64,000 nt of DNA from Paenibacillus radicis (ex Xue et al. 2023) (GTDB taxonomy: Bacteria; Bacillota; Bacilli; Paenibacillales; NBRC-103111). How positions within the stretch are numbered: position 1 is the stretch's first letter; every line of letters starts with the position of its first letter. Of this stretch, positions 15,519 through 24,036 are shown piece after piece. The stretch lies in NCBI RefSeq assembly GCF_024722015.1, contig NZ_JANQBD010000002.1, forward strand, positions 186,001-250,000. The letters are read 5' to 3'. A program made the translations under genes and the position numbers. Below the pieces are notes generated by a model that worked only from the letters and a program-made list of their open reading frames with translations, was not told where the DNA came from and did not search any database.

Positions 15519-15625
15519 TTGTTGCATTGATAATGTTATCAATTCCATAATTTCTAAACTAGTTACTGCAGGCATGTAGACGCTAATGACTTAGTAACGA
15601 CTTTCATCATTACATTTATTGGTAT
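15519..15625 (-). promoter_or_regulatory. Upstream regulatory region shared with the giant SLH gene (copy A)
   Basis: About 105 bp closely match 47206-47310, the region upstream of the giant surface-protein gene. The 31 bases at 15519-15549 are identical in both copies; the rest is roughly three-quarters identical by eye. The identical core has an inverted repeat with 8-bp arms, ATTGATAA-TG-TTATCAAT (15526-15543). It ends 32 bp before the peptide gene's start codon. I read it as a shared promoter plus operator; clear -35/-10 boxes were not identified. Confidence 0.75.
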
Positions 15626-15643
15626 ATTTACACATAATGTGGA

Positions 15644-16362
15644 TCAAGTCACTGTAAAATTCACTCCGTATAAGGATAAGGCTGATTTTCTCGCCACACT
15701 TTGGGAGGTAAGATTTCCCCACAAAGTACTGTATAACGGGACACACTCCAGCTTACGTACCGCCATTGCCCATCCGGCAACAACGGCTGCAGCATACCCT
15801 TTCCCACGAAACATGTCCAAGGTCTCAAGCCCTGCTTCGTGTGCCCTGGATGTAATACGAACACTGCGGCAGATGGAGACAGCTCGACCTTCGCACACTA
15901 GCGCTATACAGGGCTGGACGTAGTCTATTTCTGAAGTCAGCCATTCAAACCCCTGCGTAAAAATTCCGTCATATTGTCCCTCGTGATGCTGACTGTCTTC
16001 ATAGTCTGTGCTGCTTCTGTAGGAACAATAAAACAAGGTCCCATCGTAAACCTTTCCCCTTGGAGGAGTTTCATATAGGTTTCAAAATGTTTTGGTTTTG
16101 TCTGAAAATCGCTAACGATGGGTTCATCGACGCCTAATTTCTCCAGCTTTTCGATAAGTATCTCCGGGACATCATACCGGAACCGGCAGAAAGCCGTTCC
16201 TTCTATAGTCCGCCCCAAGAAAAATCGGGGAGCAGGGTCCTTTCCCGGCCAAGGCTCGTTTATCGTACGAAGTCTCATATTCTGGTCATGCGTAAACAGC
16301 GCCTCAACATGGAGTTCCATCAGTTTATGGGCAGTTAGTTTGATTTCATTCCGACCCCTCAT
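15644..16362 (-). pseudogene. GNAT-family acetyltransferase broken by a frameshift
   Basis: The N-terminal ~140 codons (from the ATG at 16362, GAGGG upstream) end in the wrong frame near 15937, while the next frame continues directly as FEWLTSEIDYVQPCIALV. That second part has LETLDMFRGKGYAAAVVAGW, the CoA-binding motif A (R-G-K-G-Y-A), and a C-terminal end. Joined, they give one protein of about 240 residues. The break lies in a stretch with TTTTT and GGGG runs at ~15943-15960. Either the gene is dead or there is a base-count error in a homopolymer. Confidence 0.82.
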
Positions 16363-16504
16363 GGTTTTATCCCTCAAATCCATTCAAAATGCCTGTCACT
16401 ATCGAAAATATCAAAATATTCAAAGATAACCTGAGAATATTTTATTATAGTCGAATAATCCTGCCCATAGATAAAAAGACATTTTTCTCATAAATAGAAA
16501 AGAA

Positions 16505-16529
16505 CAGGTCGAATACAATCATTCGCCTG
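16505..16529 (-). terminator. Hairpin at the end of the phn locus
   Basis: CAGGCGAAT and ATTCGACCTG pair with one mismatch around a 6-base loop; UUCUUUUC follows on the minus strand. It lies 50 bp after the last phnE and probably ends the whole phosphonate transcript. Confidence 0.7.
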
Positions 16530-16579
16530 CCCTATCAATAGTTGAATCCATAATCCAGCAATTGGTCGGTTCATCCTGC

Positions 16580-17449
16580 TTACACATTAACTCTAAGTTT
16601 TCTTTTAATACGGGTAGCCAAGATTTCTAACAGAATGGCAAACGCAAGGATGAAATACGTAATGCTCCCAATTTCCCTCAAATCGTAATAAAATGCGCTT
16701 GCCATAAACATATCAAAACCAATCCCGCCTGCCCCGGCCGCTGCTCCCATGGCAACCGCCACGGCAAAATTGATCTCAAACCTCATGAAAGTCCATGAAA
16801 CCAGATAAGTGATAGAGGAAGGGATAACTGCCTGAAACACAATCTGCCACCAATTAGCTCCGCTCGCCTTTAATGCTTCGATAACACCCTTATCCAGTTC
16901 TTCAAATGATTCTGAGTAAGCTTTAACCAAGTAACTGACCGAGTGAAACGTCATGCCGATGACAGCCGCTACGCTTCCCAAACCCGCAGATACGGCAAAT
17001 ATTAAAACCCATAACACTGTAGGAACCGCTCTGATAAAAGCACATCCGCCTTTGATAAATGCGGAGACGGAATTTGTGGACAGATTACGTGCCGCCAGCA
17101 ACCCTAGAAGCAAAGCGATGATCGCACCGAACAAAGTAGTTAAAAATGCAAGGCCGAGTGTTATTATTATCTGCTTAAGTGCTTCGGTAAATGTAAAATG
17201 TTGAAAATGTGGTTCAAAAAACATGGTTTTGACAGAAACGGCCGTCGAATAGATCGCTTCGAATACATGAATACCCTTATAATCGAATGTGCTGAAACCG
17301 TATACAGTCAACGCCATAAGTGTGAATAAAGTGAACTTTATAACGAAAGACGCTTTATTGAAAGGCTTAGCCTTAATTTTGCCAGGAATCGGTTCGATTT
17401 TGTTGCCGGCTCTGTCATAAACCGCTCTGACGGATTCATCAAGTCCCAT
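16580..17449 (-). CDS. phnE: Phosphonate ABC importer permease (second of two)
   Basis: A 289-residue membrane permease with about six helices. The long N-terminal arm (VYDRAGNKIEPIPGK) precedes helix 1. The cytoplasmic coupling loop is SESFEELDKGVIEALKASGANWWQIV, the EAA-type motif of PhnE proteins (residues ~193-218), followed by PSSITYLVSWTFMRFEINF. It forms a heterodimer with the preceding PhnE and carries phosphonates across the membrane, powered by PhnC. Its ATG directly follows the stop codon of the other phnE. It is the last gene of the phn locus. Confidence 0.93.
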   Translation of the reverse strand: MGLDESVRAVYDRAGNKIEPIPGKIKAKPFNKASFVIKFTLFTLMALTVYGFSTFDYKGIHVFEAIYSTAVSVKTMFFEPHFQHFTFTEALKQIIITLGLAFLTTLFGAIIALLLGLLAARNLSTNSVSAFIKGGCAFIRAVPTVLWVLIFAVSAGLGSVAAVIGMTFHSVSYLVKAYSESFEELDKGVIEALKASGANWWQIVFQAVIPSSITYLVSWTFMRFEINFAVAVAMGAAAGAGGIGFDMFMASAFYYDLREIGSITYFILAFAILLEILATRIKRKLRVNV

Positions 17450-18235
17450 CTACAAAATCACTCTCCTAACATAATTTGAAATAGATTCAATCAATAAAAT
17501 AGCGGCAACGATGACGATCACTACCAAGCTCGCCGAGCTATAATTAAGACTTTTATAATACAGGTTGAACAAAAATCCAATTCCCGTCCCAGTCAAAATT
17601 CCTACTATGGTAGCATGACGAATATTCGTTTCCACCATAAACAGCATCCAGCTTAGAAGCTGAGGAATACTCGACGGGATCACCGATTGAAAAATAATGG
17701 AGAAATAACCGGCTCCTGTCGCTCTTAGTGCTTCCACTGAGCTGTTGCTCACCTCATCGATTGCTTCCGTAAACGCACGTGTAAGAAATCCAAAAGATCC
17801 AAAAAAGAGAGCGAAATACCCTGTCATAACGCTTTGGCCGAAGGAGAACAACAGAATCATGGACCATGCAGCAACATCAATATTACGAAACAAAGTAGCG
17901 ATTGCTCTGCTTAATTGGCTCAGCACTCCGCCGACTCCTGTCGTTTTAGAACCAAAGATAGCAAACAATAAGGCAAACACGGCAGATACGGTGGTTGCGG
18001 CAATCGATATCAATACAGTTTCAATCAGCGTGTCGAAGATAACGGGAAGCTTTTTCAAGGCTTTTTCATTCGGATAAAAGTTCGCAGAGGCCCATTCTAT
18101 AGCTTTCGGTATGGATGTAAAGCCCTTAACTACGTCATATTCCGTAATGATGATTGCGGATATTGTCAATAGGATCAATAAGGCACAGTAGAGGAAGGAA
18201 TTTCTTCTTTTAACGGCAAAGAAATTAACCTGCAT
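17450..18235 (-). CDS. phnE: Phosphonate ABC importer permease (first of two)
   Basis: A 261-residue permease with five to six membrane helices and no long N-terminal arm. The EAA loop reads TEAIDEVSNSSVEALRATGAGYFSII and is followed by SIPQLLSWMLFMVETNIRHA; both match the PhnE family. The gene overlaps the end of phnC by 11 bp and has AGGGAGGG before its ATG, so translation is probably coupled. With the next phnE it makes the membrane channel of the PhnCDE importer. Confidence 0.93.
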   Translation of the reverse strand: MQVNFFAVKRRNSFLYCALLILLTISAIIITEYDVVKGFTSIPKAIEWASANFYPNEKALKKLPVIFDTLIETVLISIAATTVSAVFALLFAIFGSKTTGVGGVLSQLSRAIATLFRNIDVAAWSMILLFSFGQSVMTGYFALFFGSFGFLTRAFTEAIDEVSNSSVEALRATGAGYFSIIFQSVIPSSIPQLLSWMLFMVETNIRHATIVGILTGTGIGFLFNLYYKSLNYSSASLVVIVIVAAILLIESISNYVRRVIL

Positions 18236-19016
18236 ATTTCCCTCCCTGGTCCACTAAAAGTTCATCCAGTTCGGAGCCATAAATTTTGCGAAGCTGCTCT
18301 GAATGGATGCCTTCAGGGGTACCATCGTACACAATACTGCCACTATTAACACCTATGATTCGATCGGCGTATTTCAGCGCCACATCCACCTGATGCAGAT
18401 TGATGACAACTGTAATTCCCATCGTGGACGAAATATTTCTCAGGTGATCCATAATGATTTTGGATGCGTTCGGATCCAGAGAAGCGATCGGCTCATCGCA
18501 GAGCAGCATTTTGGGGTCCTGAACCAAGGCTCGGGCTATCCCTACTCGTTGTTTTTGTCCGCCGCTTAGCTGGTCGCAACGCTTGTACATTTGTTCCTCC
18601 AAGCCAAGGGTTTTCAAGACGGTATAAGCCTGTCTCTTCTCTTCTTCCGTGTATAATCCTAACACACCTGCAACGGTAGATTTGTAGCCGAGCCGGCCAT
18701 GAAGGACATTCTCTATGACGCTCAGGCGGTTGACCAGATTATAGTGTTGAAAAATCATGCCGATTCGAGTTCTCAGCCTCTTTAATTCCTTTTTTCTATA
18801 CCCCAAAACGTTGGCGCCATCAAAAAAGATTTCTCCGCTGCTCGCGTCAATCATACGGTTAATACAGCGAAGGAGAGTCGATTTCCCCGCTCCCGAAGGA
18901 CCGATGATCGAGACGAACTCCCCTTCTTTAACAGCGAAGTTAATATTTGATAACGCTCTTGTATCTGCACCGTATTGCTTCGATACCTGCTTGAATTCCA
19001 ATAACGTTGTCATGGT
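18225..19016 (-). CDS. phnC: Phosphonate ABC importer ATPase
   Basis: A 263-residue ABC ATPase. It has Walker A GPSGAGKSTLLRCINRM, signature LSGGQKQRVGIARAL, Walker B LLCDEPIASLDP and the switch His in VVINLHQVDVAL. The ADTRALSNINFAVKEGEF start and RLSVIENVLHGRLGYKS segment are typical of PhnC. It hydrolyses ATP to drive PhnE. The start at 19016 (GGGAG 6 bp upstream) is preferred to a codon 26 residues earlier, which would overlap phnD. It follows phnD by 40 bp. Confidence 0.94.
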   Translation of the reverse strand, partial: TMTTLLEFKQVSKQYGADTRALSNINFAVKEGEFVSIIGPSGAGKSTLLRCINRMIDASSGEIFFDGANVLGYRKKELKRLRTRIGMIFQHYNLVNRLSVIENVLHGRLGYKSTVAGVLGLYTEEEKRQAYTVLKTLGLEEQMYKRCDQLSGGQKQRVGIARALVQDPKMLLCDEPIASLDPNASKIIMDHLRNISSTMGITVVINLHQVDVALKYADRIIGVNSGSIVYDGTPEGIHSEQLRKIYGSELDELLVDQGGKYAG

Positions 19017-19056
19017 TAACTCCCATAGTTTAATTTGTGGAAAAAGACTTGGAGCA

Positions 19057-20115
19057 TCATTTCGACAATTCTCTAACAGGGTTGAACCATGCATCTTCTA
19101 CTGCAAGGAAATGTTCTTTGCCGGTACTTAACTTGAACAAACCGGAATCCTTGGAATCCTTCGGCAAGAAAATCTTAGGATTTTTGGTCACTGCATCGGA
19201 AAGGAAGGCATCCTTCATCTTCTTCAGATCTTCGGCGCTAATCGTACCTGTGTTGACTGCAAATGGAGAATTAAGAACCGGTGTAACGGAGATTAAGGTG
19301 AATTCTTTGCCCACCAATGTATTAAACGGCTCAGCAGCGCCCTGTTTCACTTTGTAAACCGCACCTGGCTTGTTTGCGCTACCGGACGACAATTCAACAT
19401 AGTTAGCTACACAAGTGTCGCAGAATGCTGCGACGTCCGCCTTATTCGTCAGCAAGTTAACCCCGGAGCCTTGGTGTGAACCTCCGTAAAGAACCTCGCT
19501 GAAGAACTTGTCCTTACCGCCTTGAAGCAGATCATCGGCAGTCAAGCTTTTGTATTTATCCTTTTTGCTGAAATAACTTACAATTCCGGCAGACGGCACT
19601 TTAAATCCTGAAGTGGAGCTGTTGGACACGAAGGAGAATTTTTTGCCGGCAATATTGTCAATAGCAAAACCGCTTCCGTTTTTATAAGGCTCCTCTTCCC
19701 CTTTTCTAACGTTTAACCAGCTGAAATAGACGGCGTCGTCCAGTGTACCTGAGGCTCCACTTGGCACAACCATCGGTTGAACCTTCTTATTCTTCGCATT
19801 CGCTTCAATATATCCTTGAGGTCCCATAAAAGCTACGTCCGCAGTGCCGTTGGCAATAGCCTCGATAGCAATGATATAATCCGTTGTTGTCTTATGCTGG
19901 ACTTTCTTTCCCGTTGCCGTTTCAATTACTTTGGCCAGCTCTTCCCGCGTATCTTTCAAATCCGCACCCGATTCGTTAGGGTACCATACCATTGTAAGAG
20001 TGTCCTTCGTTTTTACAGGTGCAGCTGCGTTCTGAGAATCCGCCGCTTTTGAACCGCAACCTGCCATTACTGCTGTGAGGGATAAGGAAATTGCAAGAGC
20101 CATTAACTTTTTCAT
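19057..20115 (-). CDS. phnD: Phosphonate-binding lipoprotein
   Basis: A 352-residue lipoprotein with lipobox VMAGC; the mature protein would be anchored to the outer face of the membrane. The binding domain reads TMVWYPNESG early, ANGTADVAFMGPQGYIEA, then LYGGSHQGSGVNLLTNKADVAA and FCDTCVANYVEL, matching the PhnD group of type II binding proteins. It captures organophosphonates for PhnCEE. The ATG at 20115 has GGGAGGAG 7 bp upstream; a TTG two codons earlier is less likely. An 85-bp gap separates it from phnL, so it may also have its own promoter. Confidence 0.94.
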   Translation of the reverse strand: MKKLMALAISLSLTAVMAGCGSKAADSQNAAAPVKTKDTLTMVWYPNESGADLKDTREELAKVIETATGKKVQHKTTTDYIIAIEAIANGTADVAFMGPQGYIEANAKNKKVQPMVVPSGASGTLDDAVYFSWLNVRKGEEEPYKNGSGFAIDNIAGKKFSFVSNSSTSGFKVPSAGIVSYFSKKDKYKSLTADDLLQGGKDKFFSEVLYGGSHQGSGVNLLTNKADVAAFCDTCVANYVELSSGSANKPGAVYKVKQGAAEPFNTLVGKEFTLISVTPVLNSPFAVNTGTISAEDLKKMKDAFLSDAVTKNPKIFLPKDSKDSGLFKLSTGKEHFLAVEDAWFNPVRELSK

Positions 20116-20200
20116 TTTCAAACTCCTCCCGAATTTTCAAAAATATTCAATAACCTTACTTAGTGTACATGCCATATATCAACGGATTGTTAATGCAGCT

Positions 20201-20929
20201 TTAATTTCTTGTATGGTTTTTTTGTTTTTCAGTCAATAAAAAGCTGCCATCCTTTATGTTGTATTCCCGGTTGCATAAATTTTGCATGAACTCAAGATCA
20301 TGAAATATTCCCAGCATAGTGGTTCCTTCGTTCATCAACTGCTGGATCAGAACCTTAACCTTACTCTTGGAAGCTTCATCCAGACTCGCCGTCGGTTCAT
20401 CCAATAGCAGTAGTCTTGGCCGCTTGACCATCGCTCTTGCAATGTTTAAGCGAAGCTTTTCACCGCCTGAGAAGGTAGCAGGGTAGCTATCCCACAAGCT
20501 GCTGTCAAGTTCAAAATGCTCCAGCATCCTGATTGTTTTTAAATCGGCTGATTCCGAATCATGGCCTGTCTCCTCGATAGCTTCTTTGACCAGTTCCCGG
20601 GCCGTCGTTCGAGGCATGACGTTCAAAAACTGCGACACATAACCGATTTCGTACTTGCGTAATTCAATGATGGCTATCTCGGAAGCTGTCGCCAGATCAA
20701 TCCGTCCGAATCTTTGAGAGTTATACCAGATACTTCCGGACTGCGGCAGGTAAGTGCGATAAATACATTTCAATATGGTAGACTTACCGCTGCCGCTTTT
20801 GCCGGTAATTCCTACGAATTCGCCTTCTTTAAGAAATAAGTTTACCTGATCGATGGCTCTGATCTGTTTATTCAAATTGTGCAATGTAAACGATTTGGTT
20901 AATTGCTCTATTGAGAGTATGTTTTCCAT
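20201..20929 (-). CDS. phnL: C-P lyase accessory ABC-type ATPase PhnL
   Basis: A 242-residue ABC-type ATPase. It has Walker A GKSGSGKSTILKCIY, the PhnL-specific stretch ISQFLNVMPRTTARE (here VSQFLNVMPR), signature FSGGEKLRLNIARAM and Walker B LLLLDEPTASLDE. PhnL is part of the soluble carbon-phosphorus lyase machinery, not of a transporter; in E. coli it binds on PhnK at the complex and is needed with PhnG, H and I to form the ribosyl phosphonate. The start at 20929 follows AAGGGGTG and lies 14 bp after the phnM stop. Confidence 0.94.
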   Translation of the reverse strand: MENILSIEQLTKSFTLHNLNKQIRAIDQVNLFLKEGEFVGITGKSGSGKSTILKCIYRTYLPQSGSIWYNSQRFGRIDLATASEIAIIELRKYEIGYVSQFLNVMPRTTARELVKEAIEETGHDSESADLKTIRMLEHFELDSSLWDSYPATFSGGEKLRLNIARAMVKRPRLLLLDEPTASLDEASKSKVKVLIQQLMNEGTTMLGIFHDLEFMQNLCNREYNIKDGSFLLTEKQKNHTRN

Positions 20930-20943
20930 GCAATCACCCCTTA

Positions 20944-22122
20944 TTAAATCCTGTAATTCGTTTTTTGTATCAGCTTTCCATCTACCCATACTGCAGTAAT
21001 GACAGGGAAATCCGGCTCAATCTTTTCAATAATGAGGATATCCGCCTTTTTCCCCTCCTTGATAGAGCCGAATTCTCCATCCATGTTAACCGCCTTCGCA
21101 GGATGAAGGGTGACCAGCTTGAACATGTCCGCCAGATTTTTCCCGCACTGGCCTGCTAGTTGAAACACCGCGTGAAGCATTGCAGCCGGGTAATAGTCAC
21201 TGCAAAGAATATCAATGCATTCATGCTGAACAGCTTCTGCTGCAGAGAGGTTTCCGCTGTGTGAGCCGCCAAGAATTACATTAGGCGCACCGGCAACGGT
21301 GAATAATCCCTTCTCCTTTGCTTTCTTTGCAATTTCCAATGTAATCGGGAACTCACTGATTGCTGTACCAAAGCTTTCAACCAAATCCAGCTTTTCCAGC
21401 GAATCGTCATCATGAGAAGCAATGGCAATGTTTCGATCCTTGGCCATCTGCGCAATTTCCTTAATTCCCTCTATGGTCATTATTGGTTTCGTTTGATGAT
21501 TGGCGATAATCTGTTCGATGCCTTCATCGGTTAGATCGTCATAGCCTCTGATTGTCTTCTTGTATACCTCCAGATCCCTGTATTGCCCTTGCCCTGGTGT
21601 GTGATCCATGAATGAAATCAAGTGGACTTTTTCCTCTGTAATATAGCGCTTCAAATTGTCCGTCTCATCGAGATTATCGATCTCAAATCTGGCGTGAAAC
21701 CGGTGCCGCACCAAATGCTTGCTTTTATGGGTTTGGTCAATCAAATCAATTAATTTTTGAACATTCTCCGGTTCACGGATAGGGCGGTATTTATAGTCGG
21801 CTGACTTGAATATCGACAATGAATGAAACATAGTCGTGATACCATGAGAAATCAGTTCTTTCTCGGTTTCAATCAGACTGAGACGAAAATCAAATAGTGA
21901 GGTTGGCCTCGGCGCAGTCATATGCTCGATGTAATCGGAATGAATATCGATGAATCCAGGGGAAACGTACCCTCCGCCTGCATCGATCACTTCCATCTTG
22001 CTATCCAGCATGATTTCACCCCGTCGGGCAATTTTCTCTATTCTGTCCCCTTTCACCAAGAGGTCGAATCCTTCAAGTAGTGTTTCTTCCGTAATAATGA
22101 TTCCATTGGTTATTAGATACAT
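20944..22122 (-). CDS. phnM: Ribosyl-phosphonate triphosphate diphosphatase
   Basis: A 392-residue amidohydrolase-superfamily enzyme that removes pyrophosphate from alpha-D-ribose 1-methylphosphonate 5-triphosphate, the step before C-P cleavage. Visible are FIDIHSDYIEHMTAPRP (metal-binding His and PhnM-specific tail), FMDHTPGQGQYRD, SHDDDS (metal ligand His and Asp) and GAPNVILGGSHSGNLSA. GGAGG lies 8 bp before the ATG at 22122. It is followed by phnL after 14 bp. Upstream, about 205 bp of non-coding sequence with a hairpin element separate it from phnK. Confidence 0.95.
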   Translation of the reverse strand: MYLITNGIIITEETLLEGFDLLVKGDRIEKIARRGEIMLDSKMEVIDAGGGYVSPGFIDIHSDYIEHMTAPRPTSLFDFRLSLIETEKELISHGITTMFHSLSIFKSADYKYRPIREPENVQKLIDLIDQTHKSKHLVRHRFHARFEIDNLDETDNLKRYITEEKVHLISFMDHTPGQGQYRDLEVYKKTIRGYDDLTDEGIEQIIANHQTKPIMTIEGIKEIAQMAKDRNIAIASHDDDSLEKLDLVESFGTAISEFPITLEIAKKAKEKGLFTVAGAPNVILGGSHSGNLSAAEAVQHECIDILCSDYYPAAMLHAVFQLAGQCGKNLADMFKLVTLHPAKAVNMDGEFGSIKEGKKADILIIEKIEPDFPVITAVWVDGKLIQKTNYRI

Positions 22123-22183
22123 GTGGACAGCCTCCATCTATTGAATAAGTGAACTAGAACTCCGGTGAATAAGTAGTGTAGAG

Positions 22184-22298
22184 GGCGGACTCGTTCTGGA
22201 GAAGCGTCAGCGTTCACCTTTGTCATCGAATTTCAACCATTAAAGCGTCATACATTCAAGAAATTCGGGGACAACAGTGATCGGAAGAATGATCCGCC
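22184..22298. repeat. Long imperfect inverted-repeat element between phnK and phnM
   Basis: The ends pair as GGCGGA with TCCGCC, and inner parts pair as TTCT with AGAA and TCACCTTTGTC with GACAACAGTGA, leaving an unpaired centre of ~45 bp. This makes a 115-bp hairpin-like element inside the phn locus. I recall similar sequences between genes in Paenibacillus genomes, but only one copy is in this window. No open frame is present. Confidence 0.55.
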
Positions 22299-22327
22299 AT
22301 CGCAACGGGCAATTGTTCACCGTACTT

Positions 22328-23173
22328 CTAGAGCAATGAATGAACCAATTGCTGTGTATATCGATGCTGCGGATCCTCGAGTATTTGATCGGTCAAGCCA
22401 TGTTCTACCACTCGGCCATCCAGCATCACCATCGTCCGGTCAGCCATCATACGGATCACACCGAGATCATGAGAAACTAACAGCATGCTGATTTTCAATT
22501 CCTTCTGCAGATGCTTAATCAGATCGAGTACATTGGCTTGAACCGATAAATCGAGTCCCGTAGTCACTTCATCCAGTAAAAGAATCGGGGGATTGTTGGA
22601 CAACGCCTTGGCAATTTGGACTCTCTGCTGCATGCCGCCGGAGAAATTCTTCGGTGCTTCCTTCATTCGGTACACGGGAATGTGAACCCGGTTCAGCAGC
22701 TCACTCGCTCTGGATTCCATCGCTCCTACATTCCGGTTCCCGGCTGCGATCATTTTCTCCGCAATGTTGCCAATAGAGGAAAACCTCATCCTTAGGCCCT
22801 GCACCGGATTTTGATACACCTTGCCCATCAGGTGATTCCGGATGTATCTTTTTTGTTGCGAGGATTCATCAAACAAATTGCTTCCGCCCTCTTTATAGGG
22901 TTGAAGGTAGGCCTCGCCGCTGCTCACTTCCTGATCAAAGTAGAGGCATTGCATCAAAGTGGATTTGCCGCTTCCGCTTTCACCGACGATTCCTAACACC
23001 TCTCCAGGATACAGGTCAAACTTAATATTTTGACATGAATAGACGGTGTGGCAGGCAGGGCAGTAGTTTTTGTCCAGTTTACGGTCTTCCGCGTTGCTGC
23101 ATCGGTCGCAGCCACTTCCGAAGTGTTTATTCAAATTATTTACGGTCAGAATTGGTGCTGAATATTCACCCAT
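22328..23173 (-). CDS. phnK: C-P lyase ABC-type ATPase PhnK with a Cys-rich insert
   Basis: A 281-residue ABC-type ATPase of the C-P lyase complex. Walker A is GESGSGKSTLMQCLYFD, the signature FSGGMQQRVQIAKAL, Walker B LLLLDEVTTGLD. PhnK binds the PhnGHIJ core and its ATPase activity is needed for the pathway. Between the first strand and Walker A there is a segment with C-x2-C and a second C-x2-C (CDRC and CPAC, residues ~19-40) plus another Cys, which resembles a zinc or Fe-S site and is absent from E. coli PhnK as I remember it. The gene follows phnJ by 15 bp. Confidence 0.94.
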   Translation of the reverse strand: MGEYSAPILTVNNLNKHFGSGCDRCSNAEDRKLDKNYCPACHTVYSCQNIKFDLYPGEVLGIVGESGSGKSTLMQCLYFDQEVSSGEAYLQPYKEGGSNLFDESSQQKRYIRNHLMGKVYQNPVQGLRMRFSSIGNIAEKMIAAGNRNVGAMESRASELLNRVHIPVYRMKEAPKNFSGGMQQRVQIAKALSNNPPILLLDEVTTGLDLSVQANVLDLIKHLQKELKISMLLVSHDLGVIRMMADRTMVMLDGRVVEHGLTDQILEDPQHRYTQQLVHSLL

Positions 23174-23188
23174 CTTTATGTCACCCCC

Positions 23189-24031
23189 TTAGGTAGACTG
23201 CTGATTCAATCGGGTCAAGCAGTAGCTGGTATCGTTGCACTGGTAATAAGCGGCTTCGGCTTCCGGATCATACAGCTCGTCCATAAATACATCCTGTGCC
23301 CCGCATTGTTTACATTTTTGGTTAGGGAAGGATTCGACTTGAAAAGGTACATCATCAAATGAAAGGGAGACGACCTTGGTGTAAGGAGGCACCGCATAAA
23401 TTTTCTTCTCCCGTCCGGCGCCTAACAGAATCAAAGCCTCTGAGCTGTCCAGCTTAGGATTATCGAACTTGGGTATGGGACTTGGAGCCATGATATATCG
23501 TTCATGTACCATTACAGGATGGTCGGCTCCGGTCGCTACATTGCGATACTTCATAATTTGTTCGAACAGCATAAGCCACGCACCGCTGTAATCTTTTTCT
23601 CCATGCAGCCTTTTGGTTTCCAGCTCACTCGATTCATACATCCGCAAAGGCTCAGGCATCGGAACCTGTAGTACCAGAATTTGACCAGGCTGCAGAGGAA
23701 CCTCAGGTATACGGTGTCTCGATTGAATGAGGGTGGCTTCCGACGTTTCGTCTAAGGTTTCTACATCCGTTGTTTTGTGAATCAGCTTCTTGATGCTTAC
23801 TGCGTTAACCGACTCATCCGAGCCTTGGTCGATAACTTTGAGCCTATCCTTTTTACCGATCAAAGATAGGGTGAGCTGAAGACCACCAGTTCCCCATCCA
23901 CGGGCGATTGGCATCTCTCTGGATGCGAACGGGACTTGATATCCCGGAATGGAAATGGCTTTTAGCGTCGCTCTGCGGATCTCCCTCTTGGAACCTTCAT
24001 CAAAAAAAGCAAAGTTGTATTGGATATGCAT
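23189..24031 (-). CDS. phnJ: Radical SAM carbon-phosphorus lyase
   Basis: The 280-residue core enzyme that breaks the C-P bond, giving the alkane and 5-phosphoribosyl 1,2-cyclic phosphate. The four cysteines show the PhnJ pattern C-x2-C-x21-C-x5-C (KCKQC ... YQC ... YC near residues 238-270), which bind the 4Fe-4S cluster and include the catalytic thiyl Cys. The glycyl-radical segment PIARGWGTGGLQ and the substrate segments VMVHERYIMAPSPIPKFDNP are intact. It follows phnI by 5 bp. Nothing suggests loss of function. Confidence 0.97.
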   Translation of the reverse strand: MHIQYNFAFFDEGSKREIRRATLKAISIPGYQVPFASREMPIARGWGTGGLQLTLSLIGKKDRLKVIDQGSDESVNAVSIKKLIHKTTDVETLDETSEATLIQSRHRIPEVPLQPGQILVLQVPMPEPLRMYESSELETKRLHGEKDYSGAWLMLFEQIMKYRNVATGADHPVMVHERYIMAPSPIPKFDNPKLDSSEALILLGAGREKKIYAVPPYTKVVSLSFDDVPFQVESFPNQKCKQCGAQDVFMDELYDPEAEAAYYQCNDTSYCLTRLNQQST

Positions 24032-24036
24032 ATGCG

